Positions 53,883 to 63,978 of a stretch of DNA of 64,000 nt are shown here, piece by piece. The DNA is from Roseomonas indoligenes. GTDB lineage: Bacteria; Pseudomonadota; Alphaproteobacteria; Acetobacterales; Acetobacteraceae. The position numbers and the translations under genes are program-made. Position 1 is the first letter of the stretch, and the number at the start of each line of letters is the position of its first letter. The notes under the pieces were generated by a model. That model made no database searches, had not been told where the DNA came from, and worked only from the letters and a program-made list of their open reading frames with translations. The stretch lies in the NCBI RefSeq assembly GCF_017813365.1, contig NZ_JAGIZA010000013.1:1-64000 (forward strand), written 5' to 3'.

Positions 53883-54893
53883 ATGTCCGGGATCCACATC
53901 ATCCACGAAAACCCCGAGTGGCTGCCGCCGCTCGCCGCGGCCCTGGATGCGCGCGGCCTCCCCTGGGAGGACTGGAACCTCTCCTCCGGCACCTTCGACC
54001 TCTCCCGTCCGCCGCCGGAGGGCGTCTTCTACAACCGCATGTCCGCCTCCTCGCACACGCGCGGCCACCGCTACTCGGCGGAGCTGACGGCGGCGGTGCT
54101 GGCCTGGCTGGAGCGCTTCGGCCGCCGCGTGGTGAACGGCCCTCGCGCCCTCGACCTCGAGATCAGCAAGGCCCGCCAGTACGCGGCCCTGGAGACCGCG
54201 GGCGTCACCGTCCCCGGCACGGTGGTCGTGCGGGGCGAGGCGGAGGACGTGGTGAAGGCCGCCCGCGCCCGCTACGGCAGCGGCCCGCTGATCCTCAAGC
54301 CGAACCGCGGCGGCAAGGGCCTGGGCGTCCGCCTCTTCGCCGACCCGGACGCCCTGGCCGCCTTCCTCGCCGACGCGCCCGAGGACGAGCTTCCCGCCGA
54401 CGGCCTCTGGCTGCTGCAGGACTACATCCGCGCCGCCCGCCCCTTCATCACCCGCGCCGAATTCGTCGGCGGCCGCTTCCTCTACGCCGTGGAGGTGGAC
54501 ACCTCCTCCGGCTTCGAGCTCTGCCCCGCCGATGTCTGCGAGGTGCCCAGCCCCTCCGCCGCCGTCGGCGACGCCTTCTGCCCCGTGGGCGAGACGCCCG
54601 CGAATGCTCCGGTCGCCGCACCGCGCTTCCGCGTCCTGCCGGACGGCATCCCCGCCGAGCAGCGCGCGAAGCTGGAAGGCTTCCTGAAGGCCAACGGCAT
54701 CGAGGTGGCGGGCATCGAGTTCATCCGCACGGCGGAGGGCGAGGTGCTCACCTACGACGTGAACACCAACACCAACTACAACCCGGCCGCCGAGGAGGCC
54801 GCCGGCCTGACGGGCACGGACCGCTCCGGCCCCGGCGCCATCGCCGCCTTTCTCGGCGCCGAGTTGGCGGGCATCCGGCGCGCGGCCGCCTGA
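53883..54893 (+). CDS. ATP-grasp ligase (RimK-like)
   Basis: 336 residues. The ATP-grasp core shows GPLILKPNRGGKGLGVRLFA (nucleotide-binding Lys and glycine loop), LLQDYIRAARPFITRAEFVG and VLTYDVNTNTNYNPAAEEAA with the metal-binding Asp-Asn residues. N-terminal about 100 residues form the pre-ATP-grasp domain. Such enzymes join a carboxylate to an amine, often Glu to a protein or small metabolite. It follows the glycan-gene operon by 109 bp with its own inverted repeat, so it may add an amino acid in the same pathway, but this is inference. A hairpin terminator follows. Confidence 0.87.
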   Translation: MSGIHIIHENPEWLPPLAAALDARGLPWEDWNLSSGTFDLSRPPPEGVFYNRMSASSHTRGHRYSAELTAAVLAWLERFGRRVVNGPRALDLEISKARQYAALETAGVTVPGTVVVRGEAEDVVKAARARYGSGPLILKPNRGGKGLGVRLFADPDALAAFLADAPEDELPADGLWLLQDYIRAARPFITRAEFVGGRFLYAVEVDTSSGFELCPADVCEVPSPSAAVGDAFCPVGETPANAPVAAPRFRVLPDGIPAEQRAKLEGFLKANGIEVAGIEFIRTAEGEVLTYDVNTNTNYNPAAEEAAGLTGTDRSGPGAIAAFLGAELAGIRRAAA

Positions 54894-54901
54894 TCCGGCA
54901 A

Positions 54902-54929
54902 CGGGGTGAGGAGCCCTCTCCTCACCCCG
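54902..54929. terminator. Hairpin terminator between convergent genes
   Basis: A perfect 12-bp stem (CGGGGTGAGGAG and complement) with CCCT loop lies nine bases after the ATP-grasp stop and 18 bases before the stop of the converging hydrolase gene. It can serve both. Confidence 0.75.
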
Positions 54930-54947
54930 CACCTCAGTCCAAACCGG

Positions 54948-56033
54948 TCACGACACCAGGGCCTCGAACTCCGCCACGGCATCCCGGCGCAGCCAGGAAT
55001 CGATCTTGTGCCTCTTGACCGGGCCATGATGATTCACCGTGCGCCGCAGCAGCCGGGCGACGTACTCCATCGCCAGGGGATGGTCCTTCTTCATCGCGCG
55101 CTGGAAATCGTCGCCATCCAGTGATCCCACCTTCGCCAGCACGAGACCTTTCAGTTCCTGCCCGAAGGCCATCGAATTCGCGCTCACCTGCCAGGCGCCC
55201 GCCTCGATCGTGTCCGGCGTCACCGAAGTCGGATTGGTCGTGTCCACGCCGGCGTTCCAGTCCCACGAGGATTCAAACCCCGCCAGCACCCGCAGCACCT
55301 CCAGCATGACGGCCCTGCGATGCCGCAGCCCCTGCCAGGGGCCGAGCACCCCGAGCACGTTCGAGTAGATGTCCGCCAGCTGGTTAGGGGCGAAGATCTC
55401 GTCCGGCGCCGCCCTGCCCCAGCCCACCAGCTCGGCCAGGAAGCTGTCCGGCGGCGCGCCGCGATTGAAGACCGTCTGCTTCGTGGCGTGGAAATCCACC
55501 TTCGGCAGCGCCGCCCGCAACGGGCCGGCCACGGACCGCGGGTTGACCACGAACTCATCCACCTCGAAGTGCATGGGATCGTTGAAAGCGGCGCCCCAGG
55601 TGAACCCCAGCGCCTCGAAAACCGGCGCGATCGGCGCGGTCGTCCCGCCATTGCTGCCATCGCCCGCGTTCAGGTCGATCGCCGTGCCGAAGGAATGGTT
55701 GGACGGCAGCTTGCTGAGGGCACCGCTGGTCGGCCGACGCAGACGTGCATTCTCCGTCCCGTCGAAGGTCCTGACGTGATGGAGGAGCCCCATCCTTTCG
55801 ATGTCCTCGAAAGCCTTGAGAAGCTGGGCATGCGCCTTCTTGTGGAACCGGATGGCGCCCCCGTGCGCGTTCTTCACGTTCTTGAGCTGCGGGACATGAA
55901 CCCGCGTGATCTCGTTCGAATCGAACCCGTCGATGAAGGTGATGCTGTCGCCGCGAACCCAGGCGTCGTGCTTCGTCCTGAACTTCACCACCCCGAAGAG
56001 GGGATGGTCGAACGTGCCGATCATGCCGGCCAT
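54948..56033 (-). CDS. Two-domain peptidoglycan hydrolase (M15 peptidase plus lysozyme-like domain)
   Basis: 361 residues. The N-terminal half has an M15 metallopeptidase site: SNHSFGTAIDLNAGDGSN (His then Asp) and NDPMHFEVDEF (second His). The second half, from VMLEVLRVLAGFESSWDWNA through IEAGAWQVSANSMAF, resembles a lysozyme/chitosanase-like glycosidase fold with the catalytic Glu probably in GFESSW. Both sites would cut peptidoglycan. There is no signal peptide or membrane segment. GGAG seven bases before the ATG at 56033 sets the start. No phage structural, holin or secretion genes are nearby. Confidence 0.75.
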   Translation of the reverse strand: MAGMIGTFDHPLFGVVKFRTKHDAWVRGDSITFIDGFDSNEITRVHVPQLKNVKNAHGGAIRFHKKAHAQLLKAFEDIERMGLLHHVRTFDGTENARLRRPTSGALSKLPSNHSFGTAIDLNAGDGSNGGTTAPIAPVFEALGFTWGAAFNDPMHFEVDEFVVNPRSVAGPLRAALPKVDFHATKQTVFNRGAPPDSFLAELVGWGRAAPDEIFAPNQLADIYSNVLGVLGPWQGLRHRRAVMLEVLRVLAGFESSWDWNAGVDTTNPTSVTPDTIEAGAWQVSANSMAFGQELKGLVLAKVGSLDGDDFQRAMKKDHPLAMEYVARLLRRTVNHHGPVKRHKIDSWLRRDAVAEFEALVS

Positions 56034-56319
56034 AACGCTTCTCCGGAGGAACCGGCGCATCGTGCAAAGGATTTCGTGTCGATATCAATACGATTCGCGC
56101 GACCCCCGGCGCCGTGCCCCCGCGGCGCGTCAGCAACGAATCAAAAGTCACGCACCGCAGCCCGCAGCGAACCGGCCCTGCCCCGAGAATGCGATCCCGC
56201 GCCGGGCTTCTCCGGCCGGCAGCAGACCGGAGAGGAGCAACACCTCATCGGCCCGAACGGGATGCGGCCGGAACCCGCAACCCTGCCGGACAGCGCGCGC
56301 CCGAAGCAGGCCCGCCCCG

Positions 56320-58159
<1,840 letters not shown>

Positions 58160-58185
58160 GAGAAATGACGAACAAGGAAACGACG

Positions 58186-59565
58186 ATGCGACCCGATACG
58201 CGCGCCGCGGGGGGAACGTGGCTGGGAATGGCCGCCGCCGCAGCCCTCATGCTGGCCGGCCCCGCCCTGGCGCAGGACACTCCTGGCGCCGCCGAGGCGG
58301 CGGCCGAAGCCGCCACGGTGAACACCGGCGACACCGCCTGGATGCTCACCTCCACCGCCCTCGTCCTGATGATGACGGTCCCGGGCCTCGCCCTCTTCTA
58401 TGCCGGCATGGTCCGCAAGAAGAACGTGCTGGCCACGATGATGCAGTCCTTCTCCATCACCGCGATCGCGACGATCGTGTGGATGGTGATCGGCTACAGC
58501 CTCGCCTTCGGCGAGGGCGGCGCCTATGTCGGCGACCTCTCCAAGCTCCTCCTCCGCGGCGTCGCGGAGAACTGGGACAAGCCCTTCACCCTCGGCTCGG
58601 GTGACGCCGCGGTGGCCTTCACGGTCCCCGAGACGGTCTTCCTGATGTTCCAGATGACCTTCGCCATCATCACCCCGGCCCTCATCACCGGCGCCTTCGC
58701 CGACCGGATGAAGTTCTCGGCCATGGTGCTCTTCACCATCCTCTGGCTGGTCGTCGTCTATTCCCCGATCGCCCACTGGGTCTGGCACCCGAATGGCTGG
58801 CTCTTCGCCCTCGGCGCGCTGGACTTCGCGGGCGGCACGGTCGTCCACATCAACGCCGGCGTCGCGGGCCTCGTGGCCGCCGTCGTCCTCGGCAAGCGCG
58901 TGGGCTACGGGCACGACAACATGTCGCCCTTCAGCCTGGCCCTCGCCGTGATCGGCGCCTCCCTCCTCTGGGTGGGCTGGTTCGGCTTCAACGCGGGCTC
59001 CGCTGGCGCCGCCGGCGCGCGCGCGGGCATGGCCATGCTCGTCACGCAGGTGGCCGCCGCCGCCGCCGCCCTCGCCTGGGTCTTCGTGGAGTGGGCCGTG
59101 AAGGGCAAGCCCTCCGTCCTCGGCGCCATCTCCGGCGCCGTCGCCGGCCTCGTCGCCATCACCCCGGCCTCGGGATTCGTCCTGCCTGTGCCCGCGCTGA
59201 TCATCGGCGTGGTCGCCGGCCTCACCGGCTTCTGGGGCGCCACCGCCCTGAAGCACTGGTGCGGCTACGACGACAGCCTGGACGCCTTCGGCGTGCACGG
59301 CCTCTGCGGCATCGTCGGCGCCCTGCTGACGGGCGTCTTCGCCTACGGCCCGCTCTCCGCCACCACCGCCCTGCCGGAAGGCACCTCCGGCAGCACCGCC
59401 CAGCTCATCATCCAGTTCGAGGCAGTGGCCGCCACCTTCATCTACACGGCCATCGCCACCTGGATCCTGCTCAAGATCGTGGACGTCATCGTCGGCCTCC
59501 GCGTCACCGAGGAGGAGGAGCGCGAGGGCCTCGACGTCTCGCTGCACGGCGAGCGTCTCGGCTGA
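58186..59565 (+). CDS. amtB: Ammonium transporter AmtB
   Basis: About 459 residues. A cleavable signal (MRPDTRAAGGTWLGMAAAAA, then ALAQD) precedes 11 TMs with the Amt signatures AWMLTSTALVLMMTVPGLAL, LFYAGMVRKKNVLATMMQSF, FAGGTVVHINAGVAGLVAAV and DDSLDAFGVHGLCGIVGALL, the latter two with the pore His residues. AAGGA seven bases before the ATG at 58186 favours that start; an ATG at 58165 is in frame. Second gene of the glnK-amtB operon. Confidence 0.96.
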   Translation: MRPDTRAAGGTWLGMAAAAALMLAGPALAQDTPGAAEAAAEAATVNTGDTAWMLTSTALVLMMTVPGLALFYAGMVRKKNVLATMMQSFSITAIATIVWMVIGYSLAFGEGGAYVGDLSKLLLRGVAENWDKPFTLGSGDAAVAFTVPETVFLMFQMTFAIITPALITGAFADRMKFSAMVLFTILWLVVVYSPIAHWVWHPNGWLFALGALDFAGGTVVHINAGVAGLVAAVVLGKRVGYGHDNMSPFSLALAVIGASLLWVGWFGFNAGSAGAAGARAGMAMLVTQVAAAAAALAWVFVEWAVKGKPSVLGAISGAVAGLVAITPASGFVLPVPALIIGVVAGLTGFWGATALKHWCGYDDSLDAFGVHGLCGIVGALLTGVFAYGPLSATTALPEGTSGSTAQLIIQFEAVAATFIYTAIATWILLKIVDVIVGLRVTEEEEREGLDVSLHGERLG

Positions 59566-59606
59566 GCCCGTCGGGGCCGATCCACCCGATCGGCCCCTGA
59601 ACGGAA

Positions 59607-59648
59607 GGGCCCCGGCGGAGCGATCCGCCGGGGCCCTTTCCTTTTCTG
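59607..59648 (+). terminator. Rho-independent terminator of glnK-amtB
   Basis: Perfect 13-bp stem GGGCCCCGGCGGA (59607-59619) with 59624-59636, GCGA loop, followed directly by TTTCCTTTTCTG. It is the clearest intrinsic terminator in the window. Confidence 0.92.
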
Positions 59649-59709
59649 TCCCGCAAGCAACATTGCCTCCATCCGCCGGTTAACCGCCCGACCGCCGGAT
59701 GAGGTGCGC

Positions 59710-60729
59710 GTGAGCCTGGGACTGATCGCATTGCTGGACGACGTCGCCGGCCTCGCCAAGGCCGCCGCCGCCTCCCTCGACGACATCGCGGCCGGCGCCG
59801 CCCGCTCCGGCGTGAAGGCGGCCGGCGTGGTGATCGACGACGCCGCCGTCACCCCCCGCTACCTCACCGGCTTCAGCGCCAGCCGCGAACTCCCGGTCGT
59901 CTGGCGCATCGCCCTCGGCTCCGTCCGCAACAAGCTCATCATCCTCCTCCCCGCCGCCCTCCTCCTCAGCGCCGTCGCCCCCTGGGCCATCACCCCCATC
60001 CTCATGCTCGGCGGCGCCTACCTCTGCTACGAGGGGGCGGAGAAGGTCTACGAGGCCATCCACCCCGGCGCCGCCCACGGCCCGGAGCAGACGCGCGGCG
60101 CTGCCCCGCCCGATCCCAAGGCCTTCGAGGACGCGAAGATCCGCTCCGCTGTCCAGACCGACCTCATCCTCTCCGCCGAGATCATGGCCATCTCCCTCGC
60201 CAGCATCCCGGAAGGCTCCTTCCTCCTCCGCGCCGCCATCCTCGCCCTCGTCGGCCTCGCCCTCACGGCACTCGTCTACGGCGGCGTCGCCCTCATCGTG
60301 AAAGCGGACGACGCCGGCCTGGCCCTCGCGAAGGCCGAACGCCCGGTCACCGGCCCCTTCTCCCGCACCGGCGCCCCCACCGCCGCCGACCGCCTTCTCC
60401 GCCCTATCACCAAGGCCCTCGGCCGCGCCCTTGTCCAGGGCATGCCCCCCTTCCTCCGCCTCCTCGCGATCGTCGGCACCGCCGCCATGGTCTGGGTCGG
60501 CGGCGGCATCATCATCCACGGCCTGGAAGGCTTCGGCCTGCCCTTGCCCGCCCATATCTCGGAAGCCGCCTCCCACGCGGCCGCGGCCGCCCTCCCGGCC
60601 ATCGGCCCCTTCCTCTCCTGGCTCGCCGGCGCCGCGGTCTCCGGCATCCTCGGCCTGCTCGTCGGGGCGGTCCTCATCCCGGTCGTGGCGCACGGCATCG
60701 CACCGCTCCTCCGGCGGGTGCGCGGGTAG
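59710..60729 (+). CDS. DUF808 (YedI-like) membrane protein
   Basis: 339 residues. The start MSLGLIALLDDVAGLAKAAA matches DUF808 proteins, with later VTPRYLTGFSASRELPVVWR, LGGAYLCYEGAEKVYEAI and DAKIRSAVQTDLILSAEIMA and several TMs in the second half. Function unknown. GAGG five bases before the GTG at 59710 sets the start; a GTG two codons earlier is possible. Intergenic repeat copy 5 begins three bases after the stop. Confidence 0.9.
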   Translation: MSLGLIALLDDVAGLAKAAAASLDDIAAGAARSGVKAAGVVIDDAAVTPRYLTGFSASRELPVVWRIALGSVRNKLIILLPAALLLSAVAPWAITPILMLGGAYLCYEGAEKVYEAIHPGAAHGPEQTRGAAPPDPKAFEDAKIRSAVQTDLILSAEIMAISLASIPEGSFLLRAAILALVGLALTALVYGGVALIVKADDAGLALAKAERPVTGPFSRTGAPTAADRLLRPITKALGRALVQGMPPFLRLLAIVGTAAMVWVGGGIIIHGLEGFGLPLPAHISEAASHAAAAALPAIGPFLSWLAGAAVSGILGLLVGAVLIPVVAHGIAPLLRRVRG

Positions 60730-60731
60730 CC

Positions 60732-60982
60732 CCAGGGGGAGAGAAGGAATTCTCTCCCCCTGGACCCCCTCTCATCTTTTTCTGTCGGGCTGCCGCGGGA
60801 TGCTCGTCCGATGGCGCGCCTGAGGTCGATGACCTCAGGCGACTGACAGCAGGGCCCGGACTGACGCGGATGCAGAATCCCTTGTGCTGCCTTCCGTCAT
60901 CGCATTCGCGGCAGCCCGATGCAGGTCCAGGAGCCTCAGGCTCCTGGCGAAGGGTCCAGGGAGGCGGCGCCTCCCTGGGGCC
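60732..60982 (+). repeat. Intergenic four-hairpin element, copy 5
   Basis: Full copy on the plus strand. Hairpin 1 is 60732-60763 (perfect 14 bp, GGAA loop), then the linker CATCTTTTTCTGTCGGGC. Hairpin 2 is 60817-60841 (perfect 11 bp, GAT loop). CGGCAGCCCGATGCAGG leads to hairpin 3 (60927-60947, perfect 9 bp, TCA loop) and hairpin 4 (60956-60978, perfect 10 bp). It bridges the convergent stops of the DUF808 gene and coaE. Confidence 0.92.
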
Positions 60983-61006
60983 ACCAGCACGCCCGGACGA
61001 AAGCCC

Positions 61007-61603
61007 TCACCCGTGCCGCAGCACCATCCGCCGCACCGCCCGCTGCGCGTGGTGCCGGGACAGCCCGGTATGGACGATGTCATCCGCCCGCCGCCGCCGC
61101 AGCCCGTCCGGCACCTGCCGCGCCAGGATCGCGGACAGCCTCTCCTCGCTCATCCCCTTCCGCCGCAGCACCCGCGCGCGCTGGATCGCGGCCGGCGCGG
61201 TCACCACCACCACCCGGTCCACCCGGCGCTCCCCTCCGGTCTCGAACAGCAGCGGCACGTCCAGCACGGCCAGCCGCGCGCCCCGGCGCCGCGCCGCCGC
61301 CAGGAACCGCCGCTCCTCCCGCCGAACCAGGGGGTGCACGATCCTCTCCAGCCGGTTCATCGCCGCGTCCTGGCCCAGCACGGCGCGGCGCAACGCCTCG
61401 CGGTCCACGGCACGGCCCCGCGGCGTCTCGCGCGTGGTGCCGGGGAAGGCGGCCTCGATCGGGCGCACGGCCGCACCGCCCGGCCCCTGAAGCCGGTGCA
61501 CGGCGGCATCCGCGTCGAAGACCGGCACGCCCAGGCGGCGGAAGGTTGTGGCGGCGGTGGATTTGCCCATCCCGATCCCGCCGGTCAGGCCCCAGACCTT
61601 CAT
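61007..61603 (-). CDS. coaE: Dephospho-CoA kinase
   Basis: 198 residues. P-loop GGIGMGKSTAATTFRRLGVP at the N-terminus, FDADAAVHRL and LAVLDVPLLFETGGER are CoaE signatures. It makes the last step of coenzyme A synthesis. Its ATG overlaps the stop of aroE by ATGA. A mutation would be lethal, supporting a functional assignment rather than pseudogene. Repeat copy 5 lies just past its stop. Confidence 0.96.
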   Translation of the reverse strand: MKVWGLTGGIGMGKSTAATTFRRLGVPVFDADAAVHRLQGPGGAAVRPIEAAFPGTTRETPRGRAVDREALRRAVLGQDAAMNRLERIVHPLVRREERRFLAAARRRGARLAVLDVPLLFETGGERRVDRVVVVTAPAAIQRARVLRRKGMSEERLSAILARQVPDGLRRRRADDIVHTGLSRHHAQRAVRRMVLRHG

Positions 61604-62469
61604 GCGGCGGCCCGCTGCGGGATATCCGTGGCCACGAAGTCCCGCAGCTCCGGCGTCACCTCCGGCAGCACCCCGAACCAGGCCTGGAACCCCCGCCGCC
61701 CCTGGTGCAGCAACATCCCCAGCCCGTCCACGGCCGCCAGCCCCCGCGCCCGCGCGGCAGCCAGCAAGGGCGTCTCCAACGGCACGTAGACGATATCCGC
61801 CACCACCGCCCCCACGGGCAGGGGGCGCAGGTCGATCTCCAGCGCCGGCTGCCCCAGCATCCCCTGGCTCGTCGTGTTCACCAGCAGCGCCGCCCCTTCA
61901 AGCGGCGGCACCGAAGCCACCTCCACCGGCGCCCCATGCCCCGCCAGCTCCCGCGCCAGCGCCTCCGCCCGCGCCGCGCTCCGGTTCACCAGCGTCAGCC
62001 GAGGACACCCGGCCCCCAGCAGCGCATGCGCGACCGCCCGGGCCCCGCCCCCGGCGCCGAGCACCACCGCGGGCCCCGAAGCCACCGCGAATCCCGGCGC
62101 CTGCTCCCCCAGGCTCTGCAGGAACCCCCAGCCGTCGGTGTTCCACCCCTCGATCCGCCCGTCCTCGCGAAACACCAGCGTGTTCACCGCACCGATCCGC
62201 CGCGCCTCCTCCTCCACCAGGTCGCAGGCGGCGAAAGCGGCCTCCTTGTGGGGGATCGTGACATTCGCCCCGCCGAACCCCAGCGAGGCCAGCGCCCGGA
62301 CCGCCGCGGCGAAATCGCCGGGCGCGACCGGCAAGGGCATATAGGCCCCGTCGATCCCATGCCGCTCCAGCCAGAAGCCGTGCAGCCTCGGGGAGCGGGA
62401 ATGGGAGACGGAGTGGCCGAGAATCCCGGCCAGCCGGCTCGTTCCGGTCAGGGTGCGAAGGGCCTGCAT
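61600..62469 (-). CDS. aroE: Shikimate dehydrogenase
   Basis: 289 residues. GILGHSVSHSRSPRLHGFWL binds shikimate, NVTIPHKEAAFAACD carries the catalytic Lys, and LGAGGGARAVAHAL with VNRSAARAEALARELA is the NADP site (NRS basic motif). GQPALEIDLRPLPVGAVVAD and MLLHQGRRGFQAWFG close the fold. It reduces dehydroshikimate in aromatic amino-acid synthesis. It sits upstream of coaE, a neighbourhood common in alphaproteobacteria. Start at 62469 gives the canonical N-terminus. Confidence 0.96.
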   Translation of the reverse strand: MQALRTLTGTSRLAGILGHSVSHSRSPRLHGFWLERHGIDGAYMPLPVAPGDFAAAVRALASLGFGGANVTIPHKEAAFAACDLVEEEARRIGAVNTLVFREDGRIEGWNTDGWGFLQSLGEQAPGFAVASGPAVVLGAGGGARAVAHALLGAGCPRLTLVNRSAARAEALARELAGHGAPVEVASVPPLEGAALLVNTTSQGMLGQPALEIDLRPLPVGAVVADIVYVPLETPLLAAARARGLAAVDGLGMLLHQGRRGFQAWFGVLPEVTPELRDFVATDIPQRAAA

Positions 62470-62655
62470 CCCCAGGCCATAGCCCAGCCCCGCCCGCGGC
62501 GGCAGGGGGCGCCCCGCGCCGGTCGGAAATGACGCTTTTCGGACGCGCCGCTCCCCGCATTGACGCAGTGCAGCATCGCCCATAAAAGCCCGCCACCCCA
62601 CCAGCGAAGCCCCAACAGGCGCAGCCTTCACCAGCGCCGGAGGCGCCGCTTGACC

Positions 62656-63936
62656 ATGTCCATGACCTTCGCCGACCTCGCCCTGGCGCCGCCCCTGCTG
62701 CGCGCCCTGGCGGAAGAAGGCTACGCCCACCCCACCCCCATCCAGGCCGGATCCATCCCGCTGCTGCTGGAAGGCCGCGATCTGCTGGGCATGGCCCAGA
62801 CCGGCACCGGCAAAACCGCCGCCTTCGCGCTGCCCCTGCTGCACCGCCTCGCCGCGAATCCCCGCCCGGCGCCGAAGGGCGGCGCCCGCGTCCTCGTCCT
62901 GGCGCCCACGCGCGAGCTGGTCTCCCAGATCGCGGACGGCTTCGAGAGCTTCGGCCGCCACATGCAGCCGAGCGTGACGACAGTCTTCGGCGGCGTCAGC
63001 CAGTTCCACCAGGTCAACGCGCTGAAATCCGGCGTGGACATCATCGTGGCCGCGCCGGGCCGCCTGCTGGACCTGATCCAACAGGGTCTCTGCGACCTGT
63101 CCCAGCTCGAGGCGCTGGTGCTGGACGAGGCCGACCAGATGCTCGACATGGGCTTCGCCAAGCCGATCGAGCGCATCGTCGCGACCCTGCCGAAGGACCG
63201 CCAGACGCTGCTCTTTTCGGCCACCATGCCGAAATCCATCGCCGCCCTCGCCGAGAGCCTGCTGCGAGACCCGGCGAAGGTCGAGATCGCCCCGCCCTCC
63301 ACCACCGTGGACCGCATCGAGCAGTCCGTCATGTTCGTCGACGCCGCCGACAAGAAGGCCGCGCTGCTCTCGCTGCTGCAGGCGCCCGGCATCGGCCAGG
63401 CCGTGGTCTTCACCCTGCAGAAGAGCATCGCCAACGAGGTCTGCACCTTCATCACGGAAGCCGGCATCACCGCCGAGGCCCTGCACGGCAACAAGTCGCA
63501 GGGCCAGCGGGAGCGCGCGCTGGAAGCCTTCCGCGCGGGCACCGTACAGGTCCTGGTCGCGACGGACATCGCCGCCCGCGGCATCGACGTCGACACCGTC
63601 ACCCATGTCTTCAACCACGACCTGCCGAACCTGCCGGAGAGCTACGTTCATCGCATCGGCCGCACCGGCCGTGCGGGCCGCAGCGGTTTCGCGGTCACCC
63701 TCTGCGACGCCGAGCAGCGCGCCTGGCTGCGCGACGTGGAGCGGGAGATCGGCCGCGCCCTAACCGTCAGGGCCGACCACCCCTGGCATTCAGAAGCGGC
63801 GCGGAACTCCACCATGCGCCCCCCCGTGCTCGGCGGCGCGCCGGTCAAGGAGATCAAGCCGCAGCAGAAGCGCGAGCGGAAGATCTGGACCGAAGAGGAG
63901 AAGCTCGCGGCCCGGGCCGCCGCCAAGGCGGCCTGA
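62656..63936 (+). CDS. DEAD-box RNA helicase (RhlE-like)
   Basis: 426 residues. Motifs in order: PTPIQAGSIPLLLEGRDLLG (Q motif), AQTGTGKTAAFALPLL (Walker A), LVLAPTRELV, VLDEADQMLDMGF (DEAD), FSATMPKSI (SAT), VLVATDIAARGIDVDTVTHV and YVHRIGRTGRAGRSG. The short C-terminal tail ends in Lys/Arg and Ala residues as in RhlE. It unwinds RNA in ribosome assembly or decay, inferred from family. It is divergent from aroE with 186 bp between; no cold-shock element was seen. Confidence 0.95.
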   Translation: MSMTFADLALAPPLLRALAEEGYAHPTPIQAGSIPLLLEGRDLLGMAQTGTGKTAAFALPLLHRLAANPRPAPKGGARVLVLAPTRELVSQIADGFESFGRHMQPSVTTVFGGVSQFHQVNALKSGVDIIVAAPGRLLDLIQQGLCDLSQLEALVLDEADQMLDMGFAKPIERIVATLPKDRQTLLFSATMPKSIAALAESLLRDPAKVEIAPPSTTVDRIEQSVMFVDAADKKAALLSLLQAPGIGQAVVFTLQKSIANEVCTFITEAGITAEALHGNKSQGQRERALEAFRAGTVQVLVATDIAARGIDVDTVTHVFNHDLPNLPESYVHRIGRTGRAGRSGFAVTLCDAEQRAWLRDVEREIGRALTVRADHPWHSEAARNSTMRPPVLGGAPVKEIKPQQKRERKIWTEEEKLAARAAAKAA

Positions 63937-63951
63937 GACAGGGCCCGACAA

Positions 63952-63978
63952 GGCGGGGGGGGTCTTCGCCACCCCGCC
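63952..63978 (+). terminator. Hairpin after the DEAD-box gene
   Basis: GGCGGGG pairs with CCCCGCC around a 13-base loop, 15 bases after the stop. No T-run follows in the visible sequence, so termination is only probable. Confidence 0.5.

Noticed and set aside
54948-56033. Prophage remnant around the M15 hydrolase
   Set aside because: No capsid, tail, terminase, integrase or holin genes nearby; a lone hydrolase is not evidence of a prophage.
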